64,000 nucleotides of DNA from Leucocoprinus leucothites (lineage: Eukaryota; Basidiomycota; Agaricomycetes; Agaricales; Agaricaceae), in NCBI GenBank assembly GCA_013368445.1, contig JAACJO010000033.1, forward strand, positions 62,001-126,000, in the 5' to 3' direction. Every line of letters starts with the position of its first letter. Within the stretch, counting starts at the first letter, position 1. Made by a program: the position numbers and the translations under genes. A model generated the notes under the pieces. It saw only the letters and a list, made by a program, of their open reading frames with translations, was not told the origin of the DNA and did not search any database. Shown piece after piece: positions 47,025 to 55,192 of this stretch.

Positions 47025-47897
47025 TATGTGACAATGGCTACTGATGCTTTGGTATGCACCAATCACACTATTGAGGCAGTTGCTGCTGTCTGTCTCCTGC
47101 ACAGGGACAAGCCACTCTGGTAGTTCTGCCATACAGCGGGCAAAGCCACTACACTGGATGTGGAACTATTTGCCCTTTGCCTCAGGGTTGAGCATGCTTG
47201 TCACATGCCTAAAGCCAAGTCGATTATCCTATTCACTGACCACATCACCACAGTGCAATTAGCAGTGGACCCATCTACCCACTCTGGCCAGGCTCACTCC
47301 CTGGCAGTGTGCAGCTGCCTGATGGAGTGGCTCAGCACTGATGCTGAGTGCACCATCGAATTCCATGAGGTCCACTCTCATTTGAAGTGGCCCTTCCATC
47401 AATCAGTTCACACTTATGCAACTGATCCCTCTTTCCAGGTGAGTATGGGGGCTCATCCCTTTACCACTCTTGGATATCTGCATAAGGCTGAGGTCAAGGC
47501 TTGCAAAGACAAGTGGACAAGACTGTTTGCTCTTCCTACTTACACTGGTAAGGACTTCCTTCATCTCCATAAGGGAGATGATAAATTTATTCAGCCCACA
47601 TACCTCCACAGTGGAGCATGGCTGCCAAAACTTGCATCTTGGACACTGTGTGTGTGGGTGTGCCAGGCAATACTCAACCATGCTCCTATTGGGTCCTACA
47701 GGGCCCAGTTCCACATCCAGGAGGACATCTCATGTCCCTGCGGGTTTGCCTTTGAAACTCATCAGCACATCTTAACCTCCTGTTGGAGGTTCCATAGTGA
47801 GGAGGTGGCCTTCCCCTCCTACTTCAATGAACTCATCAATTGCTGCAACAGGAATCTGCTGGCATTTTCTTTCACCATGCCCCCCCCAGGGGGCTAA
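47025..47897 (+). pseudogene. LINE-C RNase H and C-terminal finger (copy 1)
   Basis: Resumes LINE-C after LINE-B copy 2. RNase H (MATDALVCTNH, DVELFALCLRVEHACH, FTDHITTVQLAVDPST) is followed by a Cys/His finger with CPCGFAFETHQHILTSC and the stop at 47895-47897. A 245-codon open part (47160-47897) is intact; a TAG near 47120 precedes it. The nearly identical end occurs in LINE-C copy 2. Confidence 0.82.
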
Positions 47898-48252
47898 CAT
47901 ACTCCATCATGTGCTTTTCAGGGTCCACTGGGTTCTGGTGAGTCCCTCTCCATATTGCTAACTGTTCTGCAGGTTCAGACTGGTTTCTCCTGGGTAAGGT
48001 AAGGTAGGCTTTTGGCTGGGTGAAGCTCCACAATCAAGGAGGTAGCTAGAGGCAATGCACTATGCCTAGGGCACCTTCTGTTTACATGTGTGAGTGAAAA
48101 GACTCCTTGGGGTCACTGAAGGGCTGCTTGCTGCTCCCCAACTCACCCATGGGGAGGCTGGTTTTGTTCTGTGTGGGGTGACTTGCAATGTGGGGGGGGG
48201 GGGGGGGGCAGTCTGGGGTCTGGCATAGGTTCCTGATGGTGTGGGCAGCAAT
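47898..48252 (+). other. LINE-C 3' UTR
   Basis: About 355 non-coding bp ending GATGGTGTGGGCAGCAAT with no A tail. It holds a G17-18 run near 48191-48208 and a short GGTAAGGTAAGGTAGGC repeat near 47994. The same sequence, with a C run on the plus strand, is present in copy 2 at 8497-8843. E4 begins on the next base. Confidence 0.65.
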
Positions 48253-50512
48253 CATCCCTCCTTGACCTCTTACTACCACCATCTATTTGTTGGTGTGAAG
48301 TTAGATGTCTAGTGTACACCATTTCTACCTATCTAACATGAGCAGATGCAAATCTAAGGCTATTGCTCATGAAATTGCGAACATGGATCTTGACTCCAAC
48401 ATTGCATCCAGCGATGACAAGCTCAACACTATCAATGAGGCCCCCAGGCCCTCCACCTCCACCTAGCTGGGCCACTCAATAGCAGAATTCAAGGCTCTGG
48501 CCACCTCCATGAGGGCTGACATTCAGTTGCCCTCACCTCTTCCCTCAGTGCCTGCTGATGTTCTGTCACTGGCACCTACTACTCAGCCTCCAGTGACCTT
48601 AGGTCCCAAGGCCCCACTCATTGCTGATGGTACCATGTACTACCCAGTTCCCACTCCTCCCCTGATTGCGCCATCCACCCTATCGTCCTCTGCTGGGACT
48701 GTGCCTGGAGATGATGCTGCAGCCAAGTGGGCTTTCAATGGCCTCAAGAAGTTCTTGTGCTTCATGCAAGAACTCCCTAACAGTTCTCTCCTCGATGAGG
48801 ACTATGCCAAGGCGTGTGCTAGCTATCTTGCTAGTGCTGTCTATGAATTCGAGATGAGTGGACATGGGAGTGCACACATTTCCATGGGTGAACAGTGGGC
48901 CAGCTATGGCTGGACCACCTTTCATTCCTTCATGCAGGGCTTTGCTCAGTTCAATGAGCTGGAAGCCTCCCCTAAAGACACACATGTTGTCCACAAGGCA
49001 ACCCATGGATCCGCTGACAAAGCAGAACCATGTGACATTGACATGGGCTCCCCCAAGGTGCCTAAGCAAATGCCCAAGGTGCCGTGGCCCACCCTAGCCC
49101 AGCCCCCCATACCACCCAAGCAAGTGCCCCATAAGGCATATGCTAGTGGCCCCCCTCAAGCACCCATGAAGGCACCCATCCCCACTTCTGCTCCAGTGCC
49201 TCATCAGCACTCGTTTGCAGAAGCCACTTGTTCCAGCACTTTGGTGCTGCCTGTGTTGCTCATCAAGCTGGTACAGGCAAACCCCTCCCTTGACCCTGAT
49301 CGCATTGCCATGATGCATCAGGCTGCCACCACCACCACTGGCTCTGCTAAGAAGCCATGCATGACCACTGCCAGGCCCACCTGCCACCAATTGTTTCTTG
49401 ATTTCACTGGGGATGCTAGTGAGATCACTTATCTCCACCACAAGGCCATGTGCCTTCTCAATGATGCCCTCTTATGTGCCAAGTCTTCTTTGCGTGTTGA
49501 GAATATCACCAAGGCATACAGCACCATTGCGCTGTACACCTCCACTGTACCCTCAGACTCCAACATCACTGTTGTTGAGTCTGCTATCCCCTCTGTCTTC
49601 ACCACCCTGTTTGAGCTGAAGATGCGCCGCCCCAGGTTGAGGTCTTATCTCAAGATCCTTGATGTCCCCTTCCATGTGAACAGCATCTGTATTACACCAG
49701 TTCAGATTACTGATTGCATGCAATTGTCTCCGTTCAAGGACACTTTTGCTAATGTTTCATCCATGCACATTATGTGCAACTCCCCCAAGGCCAATACTGC
49801 CACTGTTTGGTTCAACCTATGGGACTCTCAGTCAGGAGCCAGTGCCAAGAAGCTCCTTAACAAGTACCTCAACTTCAATGGTATGCAGGCTATCATCAAG
49901 CCTGCCCATGCCTACCCCAGTGTCCCTCAGTGCCAGCACTGCTGGTGCTTCAGTCACTCTACTCCCACCTGCTGCAATCATGTGCTCAGGTGTTCCCAGT
50001 GTGGTGGTCCTCACTGTAGTGAGAATCATCACTCCACATGGTCATGCTATAAGGGGAGTCCAAAGGCAAACCCCCCTATCTTGCCCACACCCACTGGGGA
50101 GCCCTGTCCCCACATCTTATGTATCAACTGCAAGGGCCACCATGTAGCTGATGATCAAAAGTGCCCGTTCTGGCACCACCAATTTGACCATGACTAGCTT
50201 AGCCATCACAAGGAGGACAATAGGAGGCCCCAGTAGTAGGTCGCATACCTGCTTCAATGCATCTTCCAACCCTGTTGGTTTGTTGCTAGGGCCACATGTG
50301 CATATAAGCTTACTGTTAGAGGTCTGTGAGTTGGACTTTAGTTTCATTTCTTTGTTAAGTAGTGTACTATATTCAGACAGGACTTTATCTATTCTTGTCT
50401 CTGTAGTGTTTGGCATAGGTAGTGGTACTTAGGCCCTGTATTATGTTGGCAAGCGTGGACTGCGACCAGGCACTATGTAATAAATCATTGATTTTTTTTT
50501 TAAAAACAAAAA
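48253..50512 (+). mobile_element. E4, ORF1-only retroposon (group II)
   Basis: Full length by comparison with E5: starts CATCCCTCCTTGACC and ends AATAAATCATTGATTTTTTT plus a short A tail. No target duplication is visible: the left flank is the LINE-C terminus and the right flank is copia-2 leader. The insertion site was therefore probably rearranged afterwards. Confidence 0.75.
48338..50197 (+). pseudogene. E4 gag-like ORF1, one stop
   Basis: ATG 48338 (MSRCKSKAIAHEIANMDLDS) opens a frame that would give about 620 residues. It is broken only by TAG near 48464, where E5 has CAG, and is then open for 562 codons (48509-50197). Same layout as E2: acidic and proline-rich N-terminus, gag core (FLDFTGDASEITYLHHKAM; WFNLWDSQSGASAKK), three knuckles. 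It ends DHD at TAG 50195-50197, where related copies continue a few residues. Confidence 0.8.
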
Positions 50513-50770
50513 GGAGGATGTTGATCCCACTTCCATTCCTAATCACTCTATCCTAATCCTAATATTCCTCTGCTCCTCCTGTGCCAACCATCTCCCCATT
50601 CAGCTCCGAACTTTGCCAGTCCGTTGATCCCACTGTTTGCCACATATACCCCTTGCTACACAACCACCAACCCTTTTCTCGTTGCCCTACACTGCATTTC
50701 AGCTTCCTAGTCTGCCCAGATATCTTCCTCTGGCCCCAACTTTGACAAGCTCAATGCCAACAACTACTCT

Positions 50771-53059
50771 TTTTTTTTATTTTTAAAAAATCAATGTGAC
50801 CCTGGAGGGGTCGCCAATTTATAACACGGTGCATGATAGCAGTCTGCGCCCAACTACTACGACATGCAGAAAGTACTGCTACCAACTACACATCTACATA
50901 GCTAGGTATAAATACAAGTCTGAAGTCCACCTAGTACAAATGACATCTTCATGCAGTGATACATAGTTCGAAATGAAAGCATACTACAATACAAGTCAGG
51001 CTGTTCTGATTCGCTGGTGGATGGAAGTTGCATGGCATGGATCTCCAGGGCCCACCACACACAGCGTGGAGGCAGACAATGCAACCTGTAGGGAAGAGAA
51101 CCCTACAGACATGACCGAGTGGCGTCATGGCAATGGTTTTCAAGCCAAAGCCAGTCAAACTGGTATTGCCAGAATGGGCATTTCGATCATCAGCTGTATG
51201 CAACTTGGCACAGTTGACACACTTGATGTGGGGACAGGGATCCCCAGCGGTGGTGGGTGGAATGGGGGGATTTGCCTTCGGACTCCCCTTACAACAGCTC
51301 GAGTGGGAGCAGTGGTTCTCAGTACAATGAGGACTGCCGCAAGCAGCACATTGCAGTGCATGGGCATGGCATGATGAGGTAGAATATCCCCAGTACCAGC
51401 AATGCTGACACTGTGGACTGCCTGGATGAGCACATGTAGCCTGGATGACGGACTGAATGCCCTCGAAGTGGAGGTACTTGACCAGGAGCTTCTTGGCGCT
51501 TGCTCCTGATTGAGAATCCCAGAGGTCAAACCAGACAGTGGCAGTGTCGGCTCTGGAGGAATTGCACATGATGCACATAGAGGAAACATCTGCGAAAATG
51601 TCCTTGAAGGTGGACAATTGCATGCGGTTGGTCATGTGATTTGGTGTAATGCAGACACCATTCACAAAATAAGGGATGTCGAGGACCTTGAGGTAGGACC
51701 TCAACCTGGGGCAGTGCATCTTGATTGCAAAGGGGGTGGTGAAGACAGAGGGGATGGAGGCCTCAATGACATTGCAATCAGCATCTGAGGGAATGGAGGA
51801 GGTGTGCAACACGATTGTGCTGAATGCCTTGGTGATGTTCTCCACATGCAAGATCGACTTGGCACAGGAGAGGGAGTTGTTGAGGAGGCACATGGCCTTA
51901 TGATGAAGATAAGTGACTTCATCGGCACTGCCGACAAAGTCAAGGAAGAGTTGGTGGTAGGTGGGACCCATGGTTGTCATACGTGGCTTCCGGGTGGTGG
52001 GAGCAGTGGCTTGGGTGGCCTGATGCATAGCGGTGATGTGATCAGGGTCGAGATCGGGGTGGGACTGCGCCAACTTGATCAGTGATACAACCCCAGCAGG
52101 CTGACGGGCCACCTCAGCAAAGGACTTCTTGACTGAGGTGGGGGGAGGAGGCACCTTGGCAGGCACTCACTGGGCTTGGCCATCAGACCTAACCCTAGCT
52201 TGAGGAGGGCCACTAGTATGCACTTTAGGAGGTGCTTGCTTGGGCAGTAAGGGTGGACAGGCCAGGGTGGGCCGATGATCCGGAAGCAGTTGTTTGGGCA
52301 CTTCGGGTTCACCCATGTTGATGTCACATGGACCTGCTTTGTCAGCAGATCTGCAGGACGACTCATGGTCACCATGTGGTTGATTAGGGCTGGTCAAAAA
52401 GCCCCCAGAGCGAAGGAAGGAGTCGACCATAGGCCACCCCTACTTCTGAAACATCGGAGTGAGCTGGGTATCGGCCCAGCCCCTCTTCCTGAATTCCCAT
52501 AGGCTCTCAATGAGGTAGAGAGCAAATGAGCGTTGGGCCATGTTGGTCATGACAGCAGCAGGTTCAAGATTCAAGAACTATCTCCCGAATTGACGAAGAC
52601 ATTTATAGGCAGTGAGGGCCTCCTCCTCCAGGTCAGGTATGACAGAAGAGGGAGCAGAGGGGCCAGCCTGGGGTGTGATGGAGTGGCTAGGAACAGTGGT
52701 GGAGGGACCAGCGGGGCTCAAAGCCACCAGAGGTTGAGTAGTAGGCACAAGGGACAAAATGTCACCAGGCACTGGGCAAGGAGGTGACTCAAGGTCAGCC
52801 TCTGAGATGGAGGACCAAGGTCCAGAGAAGCCGCGGAAATTGCACAGATCGTCATATGGGTCGAGATGTTCATCCTCAGACATCTCAGGGAGGTTGAGCT
52901 CGTCATCAGAGGCATTGACAGACTTGGTGGAGCAAGGCAGAGGCTGGTTGGCTTTAGACTTTCATTTACCCATGTAAAATAGGTAGAATACAATGTAAAA
53001 CTAGACGTCTAATCAAACACCAACTTTCGATGGTGGTGGTAAGAGGTCAAGGAGGGATG
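50771..53059 (-). mobile_element. E3, ORF1-only retroposon (group I)
   Basis: Full length, flanked by the perfect 15-bp duplication GCCAACAACTACTCT (50756-50770 and 53060-53074). On the minus strand it starts CATCCCTCCTTGACC and ends in a T/A tail after GACCCCTCCAGGGTC. It interrupts copia-2 gag close to its start. Confidence 0.9.
50949..52973 (-). pseudogene. E3 gag-like ORF1, few stops
   Basis: Frame from ATG 52973, with an early TGA at codon 4 (CAA in E2). It is open at 52578-52883, 52167-52430 and 50949-52166, all in one phase. The last 405 codons include the gag core (FLDFVGSADEVTYLHHKAM; PRLRSYLKVLDIPYF; WFDLWDSQSGASAKK) and knuckles CQHCWYWGYSTSSC and CAACGSPHCTENHC. A frame change after the third knuckle extends it past the usual end. 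Confidence 0.75.
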
Positions 53060-53962
53060 GCCAACAACTACTCTACCTGGGCAGGTGAGATGCAGGCATG
53101 GCTCCATGCCTCTAGCCTGTGGAGACTGGTCAAGGGTGAACTCCTCAAGCCTGAGATCCCTTCCCCTACTACCCAAGCCACCTTTGACTCGAGGAAGGCC
53201 TGGAATGCGAAGGCTGACAAGGCTGCTGGCTGGCTTTATCTCATGGTGGAACTGGACTAGAGGGTTCACTTCACTGATAGGGATGATCCTGTCAAGATGT
53301 AGACAGATTTGCAAGATGTGGACAGATTTGCAAGCTGTACACCTCCAGAGGCATCCTGGCACTCGTTTTAATGTCTATGATGACCTCTTCAACATCAGGA
53401 AGGCTGAGGACGAGTCCCTACAGTCCCTCATCAACAAGGTTGAGGATAGCATGAAGCAGATCCAAAATCTTTGCCCTGATGACTTTGACCTCAAAGGCCT
53501 GGATGAGGAGCTTGCTTCTATGGCTCTAATCCGAGCCCTGCCCACTGAGGAGTACTTCTCCTTCATTTCCTCCCTCCTCCTGAAGGACAAACTTGACAAG
53601 GCTGCTGTGCATCAGGCCTTTGTCACTGAGGACACCCAATGTCGCAGGAGGGCCATAGACCTTCCCTCTTCCTCCTCTGCACTTTCTGCCACCTCCAGAG
53701 GCCTCAAAACGGCAAAATCGACTGATCCATGTGGCTGGTGTCACAAAACTGGTCATGCAGAGGCCAAATGCTGGAGAAAGGACAAGGATCGCCTCAAGGC
53801 CCAAGAGGACACTCAGAATGCTCCCCCCCAGTCCAAACAACGAGGAAACCGTGCCAACAAGGCCCAGGAGGACTCTGATGGCTCCCCTGCCCCTCCAGCA
53901 TCCAGAGAAGCGAGCAGAGTCACAGAATTCACTGGAAATGCAAGTACAAGCTCTCCCTCCAC
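53060..53962 (+). pseudogene. gag: copia-2 gag (copy 3)
   Basis: Very close to copy 1 at 22226-23090, including the CCHC knuckle CGWCHKTGHAEAKC. An in-frame TAG near 53259 and the 19-bp duplication break it. It ends at the TCCAC target duplication of the Ty3 element and resumes with the protease at 62912. Confidence 0.8.
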
Positions 53963-54625
53963 TGTTATGTATATTGATTATATCTAGCATTTGTTCCATC
54001 TATAATACGAAGTCGATATTAGCTTTACTTAAGTAATATCGCAATTATGTTTCTTCTTATTTGTTCTTGTATTTTCTCGTTTGTTGTGACTCATTTACTT
54101 TGTCTGATTATGACTAGTTATGACTTATTTGGTTTTGTTTTATATTTTGATGACATGTGATTGTTAAATATAGCTGCGCTATATTTGGACTTATCTTGTG
54201 ATCGATCAGATGATCAAAGAAGAACTTCTTTAGAAGAACTTCTAAAGCTTCTTTGACAGATCGCGTCTTATATAGTTTAATTAGCATTAAGGAAGCTGTA
54301 CGCTTCTCTTCTTTCATTAGAAGCCCTTAGCCCTAGTTAATAATAGATACCAACTTGTATCGTATATAAGTCGTCGACATCTACCAAGGAGAAACATCGT
54401 TTCTACTTGGTTAGGTGGAGACTCAATACGAGCCTTTATCTATACAAAGTCGAATTGAACTTAAGCTTTAAGATCTCAATTACCAAAGTCTTAACTCTAT
54501 AATCGCCGTATTATAACTCTGACTTAGTAAACGACTTTGTCGCTTACCGAGAAGGAGTCCCCTTTGATAAGATCAACTCGATACTTATCGCGCCAGCTTA
54601 GGACCGGGCCGGCGTCACTATAACA
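53963..54625 (+). repeat. Ty3 chromovirus 5' LTR
   Basis: 663 bp, TGTTATGTAT to CACTATAACA, with inverted TGTTA/TAACA ends. A TATATAA box lies at 54363-54369. Confidence 0.95.
54363..54369 (+). promoter_or_regulatory. LTR TATA box
   Basis: TATATAA in the 5' LTR, 33 bp upstream of 54396, the first base of the segment complementary to the primer-binding site. That spacing fits a transcription start at about 54396. Confidence 0.6.
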
Positions 54626-54627
54626 TT

Positions 54628-54640
54628 AAGTAGAAACGAT
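54628..54640 (+). other. Self-priming primer-binding site
   Basis: AAGTAGAAACGAT, two bases after the 5' LTR, is a perfect 13-base complement of ATCGTTTCTACTT at 54396-54408, just downstream of the TATA box. This is the arrangement of Tf1-type chromoviruses, in which the RNA 5' end folds back and primes. No tRNA complement starting TGG is present. Confidence 0.75.
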
Positions 54641-55192
54641 CCTTCTCTGTTAGCACAGAGCCGTTACTTTGCCCAGTAACCCAACAACGTTGCAAACACT
54701 GTCGATTTGGGTTATCGCGGTTATCGCACAAGCTGTCCCAAAACTATTGTGCATAACAACGAAGAGAGGGTCGACACACATTGCCAACTAGTGGATTAGT
54801 TGAGGATCACTCTTATTGATCTGAGCGAATACCCACGCTCTTAAAACATTTGGAGGCTTGTGAGAGCTAAGGTCGTTGTACCTGAATCTCAAATAAGATA
54901 CCAGACCCGAGGGTAGATACTCGGAAGGGAGAAATTTGCCAGAAAAGTTTGGCATATCTCTGAAGAATACCAGACCCGAGGGTAAATACTCGGAAGACAG
55001 TTTATCTGTTGAAAGTCTTAAGAGACTATAAATACACAGTCCTAGTGACTATAAGGTGAGTCCATAGCGACTATAAACTAATTTTCCAACCACGGCAGAA
55101 TCAAACTGCAAGTGTGATAATTGTCTTAAGGACAATTTACCATTTAAGACCATACCAGGTGTCTCTATAGGCACCCATAAACATAGTCCACA
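54641..55192 (+). other. Ty3 chromovirus leader with hairpin repeats
   Basis: No ATG occurs in any frame. Two near-identical 30-bp copies at 54898-54927 and 54967-54996 each hold the hairpin CCGAG...CTCGG, and GACTATAA recurs at 55024, 55047 and 55069. These could be packaging or translation elements. A GTGAGT at 55056 and a TAG at 55184 could mark an intron, which I could not confirm. Confidence 0.5.

Larger units (their letters stand above)
16590..48252 (+). mobile_element. LINE-C copy 1, full-length host of five nested insertions
   Basis: Pieces at 16590-18114, 20417-21237, 34076-34588, 35962-37155, 39489-40447 and 47025-48252 are colinear parts of one plus-strand LINE: ORF1 with zinc knuckles, then ORF2 endonuclease, RT, RNase H and a C-terminal finger. 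Each gap is an insertion flanked by a 13-15-bp duplication, so the order is certain even though the left edge is approximate. About 25 kb of the 31.7-kb span is later DNA. The 3' end lacks a poly-A tail and carries a G17-18 run at about 48191. Confidence 0.85.

Noticed and set aside
48186..48210. G-run as a telomere-like or G-quadruplex regulatory site
   Set aside because: A simple homopolymer in the LINE-C 3' UTR, present as a shorter C run in copy 2; slippage explains it.
54114..54317. Small conserved minus-strand ORF repeated at 62395-62598
   Set aside because: Both copies lie in the Ty3 LTRs, so identity reflects LTR duplication, not a gene.
55056..55186. Intron in the Ty3 leader (GTGAGT to TAG)
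   Set aside because: Splice-like ends are present, but removing it would not provide an ATG and the branch site is weak. Left as a possibility only.
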